The translations under genes and the position numbers were made by a program. 64,000 nt of DNA. Origin: Candidatus Hodarchaeota archaeon. Its GTDB lineage: Archaea; Asgardarchaeota; Heimdallarchaeia; Hodarchaeales; Hodarchaeaceae. Below the pieces are notes generated by a model. The model ran no database searches. It saw only the letters and a list, made by a program, of their open reading frames with translations, and was not told the origin of the DNA. Every line of letters begins with the position of its first letter. Position 1 is the first letter of the stretch. Positions 9,277 to 18,380 of the stretch are shown piece by piece. The stretch lies in the NCBI GenBank assembly GCA_016840285.1, contig JAEOSR010000163.1:65777-129776 (forward strand). The letters run 5' to 3'.

Positions 9277-10164
9277 ATGACTCAGAATAAGGAGATTTCT
9301 GTAGATGAATCAAAATCACTTCATACCATTTATGCTGCTCTAGGTCATGCGATTCGTTATGACATTGTCAATTTTCTAGGAGCATTTCATAGACCTGTTC
9401 ATTATACTGAATTGGTAGAATGGCTACAGATAAGACCTGGCTCGTTCTATTTTCATATAAAGAAGTTAAAAGGGATAATTGAACAGGATTCAGAAAAATG
9501 TTTCTATCTAACGACAAATGGGCAATTAGCTTTAGAGCTAATAAAATCTGGAGAAACTTTACAATCAAAATCTGTGATTTCAGTCGATCAAACGGACAAT
9601 GAAAAAATAACTCCTCCAACGCGTTTTTCTATTATTTTCTTCGGTGAATTTGTTCGTAGATCAGCATTTAATAATCGATTTAAGCTTGTTGTCTTATTAA
9701 TAGTGTTGATTCAAATTTTCCTGCTTGATTTTTCGAAATTAGGGACCATTCCTTTTTATCTCGATGGAAATTTATATTTTGGTATTCTAGAATGTGCTAT
9801 CGAACTGATAGTATCTTTCTTAATAATTTGGGCTCTTTTAGAATGTATAATCCGTTTTTACAGTCCAATAAAAAACTTTTCAAGTGAACTCTTAACAGGA
9901 ATTCCATTAGCAATGATGCCACTATTTGTTTACCCATTGTTGGTAATTTTGGCAGATAGAATTCAAATTTTACAGCAGATTACATCAAATTCTGCATTAT
10001 CCATAATTATACTCTTTATCCTACAAATAATAACCGCTATTTTCTTGGTTCAATTATTACAAGTTATAAAATCTGTTAATTTTGAAAGAGCTTTGACTCC
10101 TGTGTTTATTACCCTTTATGGTTTCAGTATCTTGAGTTTTATTATATCTAGTCTTTCAATCTGA
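9277..10164 (+). CDS. Membrane-bound winged-helix transcription regulator
   Basis: 295 residues. Residues about 15-105 form an ArsR-like winged helix (LHTIYAALGHAIRYDIVNFL, then a recognition helix with GSFYFHIKKL). After a linker there are about five hydrophobic helices (from about 140 to the C-terminus), so the DNA-binding domain is tethered to the membrane. This one-component layout can pass a membrane signal straight to DNA. ATG at 9277 was chosen because GAGGA lies eight bases ahead; an upstream GTG at 9250 is also open. Likely co-transcribed with the secreted protein before it. Confidence 0.72.
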   Translation: MTQNKEISVDESKSLHTIYAALGHAIRYDIVNFLGAFHRPVHYTELVEWLQIRPGSFYFHIKKLKGIIEQDSEKCFYLTTNGQLALELIKSGETLQSKSVISVDQTDNEKITPPTRFSIIFFGEFVRRSAFNNRFKLVVLLIVLIQIFLLDFSKLGTIPFYLDGNLYFGILECAIELIVSFLIIWALLECIIRFYSPIKNFSSELLTGIPLAMMPLFVYPLLVILADRIQILQQITSNSALSIIILFILQIITAIFLVQLLQVIKSVNFERALTPVFITLYGFSILSFIISSLSI

Positions 10165-10463
10165 AGTTCAATGTTTATTGAACTTATGTGAACAGACAAA
10201 GTGAGTTTATTCATGCAAGAAGACCTTATTCATACAAATGTCAATTATTAGCTATTCATTTTTCTTTTAATATTGTTTTAAGACATAGAAAAGTTTTCAA
10301 ACTAATTTAATGGCGATTTATGATTCAAAATGATAAGATGTGGGATTTCAACATTCGTATAACAAATACTTCAAGATAATAGATTTCGTTAGGACAATCA
10401 CAATCTAAGTTATTTGATTGATACTATAAAGAAAATAATCAAATAAAAAGGTGAAAAACTCAG
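10165..10463. other. AT-rich intergenic region with promoter for the next surface protein
   Basis: No coding region or RNA gene was recognised. Near the right end ACTATAAA (10423-10430) may be a TATA box, and GGTGA at 10450-10454 is a good ribosome site for the ATG at 10464. The rest is unremarkable AT-rich sequence. Confidence 0.4.
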
Positions 10464-12329
10464 ATGATTAAAATTAATTTCAAAAAAACTCTGATTTGGC
10501 TTCTAGTTGTAGTATCACTTTTTGGTACATCTATCATACCAAGTATAAGCTCTTCTAGTGTTGGCCCTCCGCCTGTTGAACGTCCCCAAGGGATTATGTT
10601 GAATCAAATGCACAAGGGGTTCCTCTGGATGATTCGTAACATGCAGAGTGCTGAATTTACTCCTGATAATGTTTACTATGGTGTCTATGATAGCACAGGA
10701 AGTTATTCTTATCCAATCATTAGTGAAAGAGAACGAGAAGTAACAATCAATCTCGATAATCTAATTAGGTTATTAAATACAACTATTGATCGTCTTGAGG
10801 ATACAGATTCAGATACATTGACTTACTTTAAGAATTTATATGCTGAACTTCAATTTCATGACGAGGTGACAATCTATATTAAGGTTGATTCCGACTTAGA
10901 GATCACTAGCAGGCACGATCGTAAGGCCGTAACAATCTTTTACGACAATGACCGTAGCATGATAGATGCTTTTAGCAAAATAAAGAAGAATGAATCAATT
11001 ACAGAGCAACCCTTCTCAGGAGATGAGATTCTCACAAATGTTTTCATGTCGTTAATTCGTGATGAAATAAGAGGGTCTTATGAAGTCATCAACACATGGG
11101 ATTATGATGATGGTTCTGATGCAACTTTACTAAAAGATTTCATTCAACATATCACTAATAATCGATGCCTTTTTTCTGAAGCAAGGCAGTTATTTAGACT
11201 TCCAGAGACAAATATAATGCGAACAATGTTTCAAGAGACCAACTCATGGTATGCATCGGAAGAGGATCCTAGGGTGTTTGAATACGGCCGTTTCGAAATC
11301 TCTCAACTAATAATTGATGATCTAGATTTACGGAAAGTTGGTCAAAATCTTGTTGTTAGTAAATATGATTACAAGTATATTGAACACCATCTCTTGGGCA
11401 GTCTAGTATATAATGATACTAATAGTAATGGAATGATGGATATTGGGGTAAAAACTATCCCAGCTGGCCAACATGATTTAACTTATCTCTCAATAGGTGA
11501 TGAAGCTCAATATCGATTCGACATAAAAGAAATTGAAAACCGAAATTACTACAGTCCCCAAACCACAGATAACGTTCTTGATTTTGGTTCAGAGTTTGAA
11601 AATGTCATTGGTTACTTACAACCATTAGAAAAGAGTCAAGATAATACTCTCTTCGATACATCATCCAGTCAGACTTATAGTGTTGATGAAATCTCTACCC
11701 TATTTCACTTTTCTGTAAATAACACAGATGCTAGCACAAATTTGAAGTTTGATTATGTTCTTGGAGAGTGGAATGACACTGAATCTCTACAAGGACTGGG
11801 ATTCTGCCAATTAATGGCTTCAACAGTTGTGGACGCTAATATGCAACGAAATTTCAGCTGGAAACATGATAATAATACTGAATTAGATGATGATTATGAA
11901 AATGCCTCACGGATTTCACGTTTTAGATTGACATATGCTCAGGGTTTATTTGGTGAAATTCGCATAGATGATATTCCATATATTTGGGATGGAACTGAAG
12001 AAGTAAATGCAGTTGGCCAATTAATTCCAATGAATCTCATTGATGTTACCTATGGAGCAACATCCAGTGAAGCTGATAAAATTCGTAGCATAAAAGGAAA
12101 TACTCAACGAAAAACTTTCCTCTACTCGGTTTCATATCCCAAATGGGATGGTAAGAGCATTACTCATGATCCTGCGTATTCTGCAGTTGGGGGCTTAGCT
12201 GCTGAAGCTTCAGGAACTCAATCTGAGACAGGTGTAGAGAGTGGTATTCCAGGGTTTGAATTTGCCGTGGTTTTCATTACTATACCTATGATTGCTCTTA
12301 TCGAAGTTTATAGTCGTAAGCGCCGTTGA
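10464..12329 (+). CDS. Large secreted surface protein with C-terminal membrane anchor/sorting tail
   Basis: 621 residues. An N-terminal signal peptide (basic residues, then LIWLLVVVSLFGTSIIPSIS) is followed by a long acidic ectodomain without cysteine-rich repeats or known enzyme motifs. The C-terminus carries the sequence SGIPGFEFAVV, about 15 hydrophobic residues, then YSRKRR. This tripartite tail resembles archaeal C-terminal sorting signals of the PGF-CTERM kind, although it may simply be a membrane anchor. It stands alone between its own promoter region and a hairpin terminator. Function is unknown; S-layer-like or receptor roles are possible. Confidence 0.68.
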   Translation: MIKINFKKTLIWLLVVVSLFGTSIIPSISSSSVGPPPVERPQGIMLNQMHKGFLWMIRNMQSAEFTPDNVYYGVYDSTGSYSYPIISEREREVTINLDNLIRLLNTTIDRLEDTDSDTLTYFKNLYAELQFHDEVTIYIKVDSDLEITSRHDRKAVTIFYDNDRSMIDAFSKIKKNESITEQPFSGDEILTNVFMSLIRDEIRGSYEVINTWDYDDGSDATLLKDFIQHITNNRCLFSEARQLFRLPETNIMRTMFQETNSWYASEEDPRVFEYGRFEISQLIIDDLDLRKVGQNLVVSKYDYKYIEHHLLGSLVYNDTNSNGMMDIGVKTIPAGQHDLTYLSIGDEAQYRFDIKEIENRNYYSPQTTDNVLDFGSEFENVIGYLQPLEKSQDNTLFDTSSSQTYSVDEISTLFHFSVNNTDASTNLKFDYVLGEWNDTESLQGLGFCQLMASTVVDANMQRNFSWKHDNNTELDDDYENASRISRFRLTYAQGLFGEIRIDDIPYIWDGTEEVNAVGQLIPMNLIDVTYGATSSEADKIRSIKGNTQRKTFLYSVSYPKWDGKSITHDPAYSAVGGLAAEASGTQSETGVESGIPGFEFAVVFITIPMIALIEVYSRKRR

Positions 12330-12337
12330 TTCCAAAC

Positions 12338-12374
12338 AAAAATGGAAAGGTCTTCTGAAGATTTTTCCATTTTC
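12338..12374. terminator. Strong hairpin terminator between convergent genes
   Basis: AAAATGGAAA on the left pairs with TTTCCATTTT on the right, and the inner TCTTC pairs with GAAGA, giving an almost continuous stem with a tiny loop. T-rich sequence follows on the plus strand and A-rich sequence precedes it, so it could stop transcription from both sides: the surface-protein gene and the DUF917 gene converge here. Confidence 0.65.
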
Positions 12375-12399
12375 CCTTCTCTTTTTCTTGTCAACCTTT

Positions 12400-13488
12400 T
12401 TAGAAGGATTGATATTTCCATCCTGGTTGAAAAACCTGAGGGCCAAATATCTCCAATCCCTTTTTAGTTTTCCAAATAGGCGCGCTAGGTTTCATAAAGA
12501 CAGCTACTTCGCGATCTTTTGGAAAATCATCTTCCCAAGGAGTTAGTCCCTTTCCAGTATTGCGATCTACAACTAATAAACTGTCAGGGCAAGTAATATA
12601 CTGTTTTTCATCCAACCAGGATAATAAGAACTCATTTTGGTACCAAATTCTTAATGAGCGAGCTTTTGATTTCAAGACAATTGTACCTGAAGTGAAACCG
12701 CCATTCTCAGTTCTTGAGAAATCTTGAACCAAACCTGTGAAGATCAGAGGAGCATTTAAGATTTTTTCGATAATAGGTAGAGGATCACGGTTGTTATCGA
12801 TTGCTTCATTAATTTCGCGTCCTAACTGAATTGCTAATGAAATTGTCTTACTTACAACTCCTTTCTGACAATTTAATGCTGTCATAGGACATCTCGCTAC
12901 CCCTATAGAACCATTAGCCAATCTCGAAATCATACGACAAATATCTTCAGCTCGTTTGTCTGAAATAGCTTCCTTTAAGATTAATCGATCTCCATAAGCA
13001 CTAGCTATAGTAAGGGGAGTAATGGAGATCCCAACAACACTAGTGGTGCTAATCGATATCATTGGCTTAGAACGCCCCCCACACATATCTCCATCTACAG
13101 TAACGCGGTTTAGGAGTGATCCAATCCATAAGGGAACCACAATGTTTCCTGGTCCCATCTCTGTGGATACAAAACCTGTGAAGTGTGTTCCTAGGTGGTT
13201 TTCTAATAATTTAACCGCCTCTATCATAACATTATCAGATGAAATTGGCAATTTTTCAATATACTTCATATCCTGTGAAGAAACACCTCCCCCTACCATT
13301 CCAATGATGCATATCATGTCAGTTGGTGTGAATTCCGTGATCTCTTGAATTTGAAAGCATTTTCCTTGAGAATAAATCTCATTAACTCGCTTTAATGCAA
13401 CAATTGGATCACCCCCTCCCCCTGTGCCAAGGATCTGTGCACCTTTAACAAGATATTGAGCTTCACTAAATGTTAATTCACGAGTCAA
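12400..13488 (-). CDS. DUF917 family protein (hydantoinase/thiohydantoin desulfurase-like)
   Basis: 362 residues. The N-terminus has the DUF917 glycine-rich signature (AQILGTGGGGDPIVALKRV) and later conserved patches such as STEMGPGNIVVPLW and DGDMCGGRSKPMIS. Members of this family are found beside hydantoinase-type genes, and one branch has been shown to desulfurise S-methyl thiohydantoin. The substrate here cannot be told, and no hydantoinase gene is adjacent. Cytoplasmic, full length for the family. It converges on the surface-protein gene, with a shared hairpin terminator in the gap. Confidence 0.8.
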   Translation of the reverse strand: MTRELTFSEAQYLVKGAQILGTGGGGDPIVALKRVNEIYSQGKCFQIQEITEFTPTDMICIIGMVGGGVSSQDMKYIEKLPISSDNVMIEAVKLLENHLGTHFTGFVSTEMGPGNIVVPLWIGSLLNRVTVDGDMCGGRSKPMISISTTSVVGISITPLTIASAYGDRLILKEAISDKRAEDICRMISRLANGSIGVARCPMTALNCQKGVVSKTISLAIQLGREINEAIDNNRDPLPIIEKILNAPLIFTGLVQDFSRTENGGFTSGTIVLKSKARSLRIWYQNEFLLSWLDEKQYITCPDSLLVVDRNTGKGLTPWEDDFPKDREVAVFMKPSAPIWKTKKGLEIFGPQVFQPGWKYQSF

Positions 13489-13653
13489 CCTTTATTCCTT
13501 CAATTTGATTTTTTCAGCTGCGTTATTCATCGCTGATTTATTCTTATTCATTCAAATTTTTTCTAAAAATAATTTTTTATTCTTTGATTGGATTAATGAT
13601 TACGAGATTAGATTAGATATCTTTTTCACCTAGAAATATCAATAGTAAGTAAC

Positions 13654-14820
13654 ATGAATTCATGGTTTGAAAGCGTTCCTGAACTCAACCTACATTTGAG
13701 GAGATTGTCTCCAAATCAGGTCAAGGACATTGTTGATTTTTCTAAGTCAAACTACTGGGAAACAAAGGATTTTCACCAGATATCACACGAATTTGAAGAA
13801 TTTATTCAAAACAGACTGGTTGATGAAGCCAAATATTCTGAATTATTGTATCTTCAGGCCAAACTACTTTTTTTTGCTGGTGATTTAGCGAAATTAAACA
13901 ATCTTTTCACTTTTTCAGCGGCAATACAAAATATTCCTGGAGTTCAATTATATTATGCGTTGGGGTTGGCTTTCCAGGGACATTCGAAGGAAGGATTAGA
14001 AATCCTTGAACGTATTGACTTGGACCTTTATGAAAATGATTATTTCATAAAATTAGAGATTTTAAGTGCTTTTCTTTTCATTTACTCGATAAAACGTGAT
14101 TATTTAGCTGTTTCAGAATATTTTTTTCAGATATACAATTTTATTGACTCAAATAAGGTCGCTGATGAGATAAAGGCCCATTTGCTTCCTTGGGCATATT
14201 TACGACAAGCTTATTCTATCCGTGCACAAGGGAAGATTTTCAAAGCCATGGAGTTAATAGACAGCTGTTATAGTGGTTTACGCTCTTTTCCTCATAGATT
14301 TTTCCAAGTTATGGCCTTGACTCTCATGGGCCATTGTCATCACAACTTGGGAAATATAAAAAGAGCTTTGGAATTCTATGATCAAGCCATTGATATAGGA
14401 GTGGAGATTCAAAGTTGGATTCTTCTCTCAATCCTGTATAACCGGGTGGCATTGGCAATGATCGCTCAAAAAAAACCTAAATTAGCTAAACGATATTTTA
14501 ACCAAGCCATATCCCAGGCAAAGCAATCAAATGCAAATTGGCTTACAATTGGCCCTTTAGTAAATTTAGCTCAGTATAAACTTAGAGAGGGGAAGATAAA
14601 TGAAGCAATAGATGATTATCATCAATTTGTAGAAGTAGCTTTAGGAGCTGGAGATGAGCAGGAATTATGTTACGCACAATTAACACTAGCTGAGTTGTAC
14701 AAGGGGATTGGCGATATTCCTAAATCCAAATATTTTTTATCTGAAGGCTTTAAACTTGCATTAAAATTAGGGATATTCCGTACAATCTCTCGTCCTGAAG
14801 ATGAGGCAAATTATAACTAA
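13654..14820 (+). CDS. TPR-repeat protein, function unknown
   Basis: 388 residues, soluble and helical. Several TPR units are visible between about 190 and 375, for example HNLGNIKRALEFYDQAIDIG and AKRYFNQAISQAKQSN, and an earlier helical part with LYYALGLAFQGHSKEGLEIL. It probably mediates protein contacts. Similar overall to the TPR protein at 550-2469 but shorter, and there is no partner gene that points to a pathway. Its 3' neighbour, archease, starts 125 bases on. Confidence 0.68.
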   Translation: MNSWFESVPELNLHLRRLSPNQVKDIVDFSKSNYWETKDFHQISHEFEEFIQNRLVDEAKYSELLYLQAKLLFFAGDLAKLNNLFTFSAAIQNIPGVQLYYALGLAFQGHSKEGLEILERIDLDLYENDYFIKLEILSAFLFIYSIKRDYLAVSEYFFQIYNFIDSNKVADEIKAHLLPWAYLRQAYSIRAQGKIFKAMELIDSCYSGLRSFPHRFFQVMALTLMGHCHHNLGNIKRALEFYDQAIDIGVEIQSWILLSILYNRVALAMIAQKKPKLAKRYFNQAISQAKQSNANWLTIGPLVNLAQYKLREGKINEAIDDYHQFVEVALGAGDEQELCYAQLTLAELYKGIGDIPKSKYFLSEGFKLALKLGIFRTISRPEDEANYN

Positions 14821-14945
14821 TATCAAAATCATGGTTCTTGAGTAAAATAAGAAATCGCAACAAAAGTATCTTAATTAATTCAATAGAAAGCCTCATAACT
14901 AGCTACTGGAGCTAAATCATTCTGTTCGATAGCAGCGCGGCTTGA

Positions 14946-15374
14946 ATGGAGTCAAAAACTTTGTCATATGAATATTTTGAACATCAAGCTGATATCGGTA
15001 TTCGAGGAAAAGGGACAACTTTAGCTGAAGCATTTGAGCAAGCTGCTTTAGCAATGTTTGAGATTATGGTTGAAACAAGAGAACTTCAGGTTAACAAACC
15101 ACAATCAGTTGAAGTAGAAGGCAATGACCTAAATGAATTGCTTATAGCATGGTTAAGCGAATTACTTTTCCTAAAGGATGTAGAAGGAAAAATGTTTTCA
15201 CGATTTGAAATTGAGAGTATTAATAAAAACAAACTTGTTGCTAATGTCTATGGTGAACCCATTGATCCTTCTCGGCATAAATTAAAACTTGAGGTAAAAG
15301 CTGCTACATATACACAGTTAATCATAGAAAAAAAAGACAATAATTGGATTGCACAATGTTTGGTGGATGTTTAA
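14946..15374 (+). CDS. Archease, activator of the RtcB RNA ligase
   Basis: 142 residues, the normal size for archease. The N-terminal family signature is clear (YEYFEHQADIGIRGKGTTLAEAFEQAALAMF), and the conserved Glu/Asp metal-binding positions and C-terminal strand AQCLVDV are present. Archease speeds guanylylation of RtcB and broadens its nucleotide use. The rtcB start codon follows the archease stop directly, so the two proteins are made from one transcript and probably coupled in translation. Confidence 0.93.
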   Translation: MESKTLSYEYFEHQADIGIRGKGTTLAEAFEQAALAMFEIMVETRELQVNKPQSVEVEGNDLNELLIAWLSELLFLKDVEGKMFSRFEIESINKNKLVANVYGEPIDPSRHKLKLEVKAATYTQLIIEKKDNNWIAQCLVDV

Positions 15375-16808
15375 ATGCCTGATCTCTTTAAAAAAATCCC
15401 TGATAGGATTAACCTTTGGACGATAGAAAAACAAAGAAAGATGAACGTTCCTGCATTCATTTATGGCGATAATGAAATAATAAATGAACTCAGAGCTGAT
15501 TATAAGCGCGAATGGAGTGCTACACGACAAATAATGAATGTTGCGTCACTACCAGGCATCCAAAAAGGTATGTTGGCTATGAGCGATGTCCACCCAGGTT
15601 ATGGTTTTCCGATCGGTGGAGTAGCTGCATTTGATGTTGAGGAAGGAGTTGTAAGTATGGCTGGTGTGGGTTATGACATCAATTGTGGTGTCAGAACTAT
15701 GCTCACAGATTTAACTAAGAAAGACTTAGAACCCAAGAAGAAAACCATACTTTCAGAACTCTTTAATACTATCCCTGCAGGCCTGGGAAAACCAGGAAAG
15801 ATTAATTTAGAGATAAATAAAGTAGATGAGCTGTTAGTAAATGGTGCACCGTTCGTAGTGGAGATGGGATATGGAACTGAAGATGATCTCACCCATACTG
15901 AAGAGAATGGTGTTATTAAAGGAGCCAATCCTGCAAATGTAAGCTTCAAAGCAAAAAAAAGGCAATATAACCAAATAGGCACATTAGGGTCAGGAAATCA
16001 CTATTTAGAGCTTCAAATTGTAGATAAAATCTTTGATGAAGCAGCAGCAAAGGTTTTCGGATTGTTTCAGGATCAAGTAATCGTTTCTCTCCATTGTGGA
16101 TCCCGAGGACTTGGCCATCAAATTGGTACGGATTATTCAACACAATTAGTTCGTGCATCTCAGAAGTATAATTTACCGCTTCCTGATAAGGAGCTAGGTT
16201 CTGCTCCAATTAAAAGTGCAGAAGGGGAACGTTACATCTCTGCGGTGAATTGTGGAATAAATGCCGCATTGGCGAATCGCCAAGTGATAGCTCATCTTGT
16301 ACGTCAGGCTTTTAATAGAATATTTGACGTTGACATCCGACAGCTATATGATGTTGGACATAATACGTGTAAATTCGAAGTTCATAACGGTAAAGAAGTT
16401 TTAATCCATCGTAAAGGTTCTACTCGAGCATTCGGGCCTGATCATCCTCATGTTCCCAGTAAGTATCGCAGTGTCGGCCAACCAGTGCTAATAGGAGGAA
16501 CAATGGGAACTTCCTCTTATATTTTATCTGGAACAGAGCTTGGAATGAAAGAAACTTTTGGTAGTGCGTGTCATGGAGCAGGGAGAAGTATGTCTCGAAA
16601 AGCAGCAAAGAAAAAGTATTGGGGCAAGTCTGTTGTCCAAGACCTAGCTCAAAAAGGGATTATAGTTCGTGCTCACAGTTTTGCAGGAGTTGCTGAAGAA
16701 GCACCAGGTGCATATAAGAATGTAGAGCATGTAGTCAGTACAATGCATGAGGCTGGAGTTGTGAAAAAGGTTGTTCAGGTTTTACCAGCTGGAGTAGTTA
16801 AAGGATAG
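15375..16808 (+). CDS. rtcB: RtcB, 3'-phosphate/5'-OH tRNA-splicing RNA ligase
   Basis: 477 residues, full length and without an intein, which many archaeal rtcB genes carry. Manganese-site motifs are intact: GYDINCGVRTM (Cys 104), GSGNHYLELQ and SLHCGSRGLGHQ. The nucleophilic His that takes GMP is in the CHGAGRSMSRKAA segment. RtcB joins tRNA exon halves after intron removal and also repairs cleaved RNAs, using GTP. It begins directly after the archease stop codon. In archaea this pair is the standard tRNA-splicing ligase system. Confidence 0.96.
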   Translation: MPDLFKKIPDRINLWTIEKQRKMNVPAFIYGDNEIINELRADYKREWSATRQIMNVASLPGIQKGMLAMSDVHPGYGFPIGGVAAFDVEEGVVSMAGVGYDINCGVRTMLTDLTKKDLEPKKKTILSELFNTIPAGLGKPGKINLEINKVDELLVNGAPFVVEMGYGTEDDLTHTEENGVIKGANPANVSFKAKKRQYNQIGTLGSGNHYLELQIVDKIFDEAAAKVFGLFQDQVIVSLHCGSRGLGHQIGTDYSTQLVRASQKYNLPLPDKELGSAPIKSAEGERYISAVNCGINAALANRQVIAHLVRQAFNRIFDVDIRQLYDVGHNTCKFEVHNGKEVLIHRKGSTRAFGPDHPHVPSKYRSVGQPVLIGGTMGTSSYILSGTELGMKETFGSACHGAGRSMSRKAAKKKYWGKSVVQDLAQKGIIVRAHSFAGVAEEAPGAYKNVEHVVSTMHEAGVVKKVVQVLPAGVVKG

Positions 16809-16833
16809 ATAAGTATCCCGTGACTATTTCTCC

Positions 16834-17520
16834 TCATTCTATTGAAAGAATTTCGACCTTACAGCTAACACCTTGTTTAAATTCCTCCGCCATCGATTTG
16901 TCTCCAACAATGGCTCCAAAGTGCATAGGAATAGCCAGTTTTGGATTCAATATATTAGCTGCCTCAATGGCTTCTTTGGCTGTCATTACATAAGTACCAC
17001 TCACAGGTATGAGAACAACATCAGGATGTATGTCAGCCATTTCTGGAATATTGTCAGAATCACCTGTATGGTAAATTCGATGTCCTTCCATTTCAAACAC
17101 CACTCCGATTTTCATATCTTCCTTGGGGTGAAATGGTACTCCTGGCTCACGAAATTTATTAATATTATAAGCTGGTACGAATTCAAACTCAATGGATGCA
17201 ATAGTTTGTTTATCCGTAGGGCTGACATAGTGAACAGTCTTGCAATCAAGCTTATCTAATGTTTCCCGAGCCATGGGGATCCCAATAACCTCTGTCTTCG
17301 TTGAGGATACAAATTTCTTTAAGTCGTCGATATTGCAATGATCAAAATGCTCATGTGTACTCACAAGGACATCCACAGGATCAAAATTTCCTTTAACTTG
17401 GAAAGGATCGATACATACTGTTTTACCAGAACTATCTGTAATAAGAAAACCATCATGACCTAACCAACGAAACGTTATTCCTTCAAATTCAATCAATAAT
17501 ATCACCACCAAATTCATCAA
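16834..17520 (-). CDS. Metallo-beta-lactamase-fold hydrolase (UPF0173/UlaG-like)
   Basis: About 220-228 residues. The metal-binding motif STHEHFDHCN (His 56, His 58, Asp 60, His 61), a further His in YHTGDSD and the C-terminal AIPMHFGAIVG segment give the beta-lactamase fold of the UPF0173 family. These act as metal-dependent hydrolases of unknown substrate. The true start may be the TTG at 17496: GGTGAT lies just upstream of it and homologues begin close to the WLGH motif. It is convergent with rtcB, 26 bases apart. Confidence 0.82.
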   Translation of the reverse strand: MMNLVVILLIEFEGITFRWLGHDGFLITDSSGKTVCIDPFQVKGNFDPVDVLVSTHEHFDHCNIDDLKKFVSSTKTEVIGIPMARETLDKLDCKTVHYVSPTDKQTIASIEFEFVPAYNINKFREPGVPFHPKEDMKIGVVFEMEGHRIYHTGDSDNIPEMADIHPDVVLIPVSGTYVMTAKEAIEAANILNPKLAIPMHFGAIVGDKSMAEEFKQGVSCKVEILSIE

Positions 17521-17600
17521 TTACCAATTTAAGAATTTTTCCAGGTACATAAATCCTCTACAAATCTAGACATGTTGTAAAGAGTTGATCAGGATTCATG

Positions 17601-18353
17601 CTAAACACCAGTTTTGAGAGCTAGCGCACCCTTACCTGGAGTAGGGGTGTGATTACGGGGGATTATCCCGCCTCCTGAGCCTTGGCGCCGAGTAATTAGT
17701 CGGGGTAAACCAACCGACACCTTACTCGTTGAATTACCCAAGTGAGCCGTGAACTCATCTATCTCACGGGATAAACGGTGGACCTGTTTGTTTGTCCATC
17801 CTTCCATCGGTGGAACAACCAACACCAGCCGTTTCCCATTGATGTGAGCATAAAGTTTTTCATTTAAACCCAGACCGCGGCGGGCAATGACTAAAGCGGC
17901 AGCCTGGTGAGCATTCAGACCATAGCAGCGCTGATACTTTATCTTGCCTAGAATCGAAGTATAAGCGGGATTAATCGATTTGATTGTCATTTTCTGTTTA
18001 ATCGCTTGAGTTTGAATAGTCTGAATAAATTTCTTGTGGACAAAGTTTGCATTGATTCGATTCAACTTTTTATTTGATCCAAACTGCTTATAAAATGTCA
18101 AATTTTCCAAAGTGAGAGTATTCAACTGATACGACGCAATCCAATTGAGAGCTTTTTTCACGAAATTACCGATCAACCAGTTTCGCTTCTCTTTTCGGGC
18201 ATATACTAGTTCAGGGCTGAAAAACCATTTTGAACAGCGATAATTTTCATTAGGATAGACTAAAGTGATTGCTATCCCTGAAGGGTTGAGATCAATTCCA
18301 GCTATCCCGTTATTATTTGATATGACATCGATTGTATGATCTATTGTAATCAA
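17601..18353 (-). pseudogene. C-terminal (RuvC) half of a TnpB-related protein
   Basis: 250 residues from a TTG. RuvC-I is GIAGIDLNPSGIAITL with the catalytic Asp, RuvC-II is TLTLENLTFYK with the catalytic Glu, and the end region is KYQRCYGLNAHQAAALVIARR, the mark of TnpB-related 'accessory' proteins, which lack the usual DxNAA motif. The frame is the same as that of the upstream half: ten codons upstream a single TAG (18381-18383) separates them, so this is the second part of one broken gene. The last 30 residues are Gly- and Pro-rich and are encoded by the omega-RNA-like segment. Confidence 0.75.
17620..17730 (-). ncRNA. Candidate omega-RNA (guide scaffold) of the TnpB-related gene
   Basis: The first 60 bases are about 60% GC by hand count, far richer than the surrounding sequence. 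Three hairpins follow one another: CACCCTTAC/GTAGGGGTG (17627-17649, nine pairs with one wobble, five-base loop), CGGG/CCCG (17656-17670), and GTCGG/CCGAC (17699-17718). The segment overlaps the last coding stretch of the RuvC gene, which is where omega-RNAs of TnpB loci are made. The guide would lie beyond about 17600 on the minus strand. Confidence 0.45.
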
Positions 18354-18380
18354 TACTCGACAAGAAGTTCTTTTAGTTTT

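Noticed and set aside
12292..12546. Plus-strand frame across the terminator between convergent genes
   Set aside because: It runs over the hairpin and into the antisense of the DUF917 gene; no family sense.
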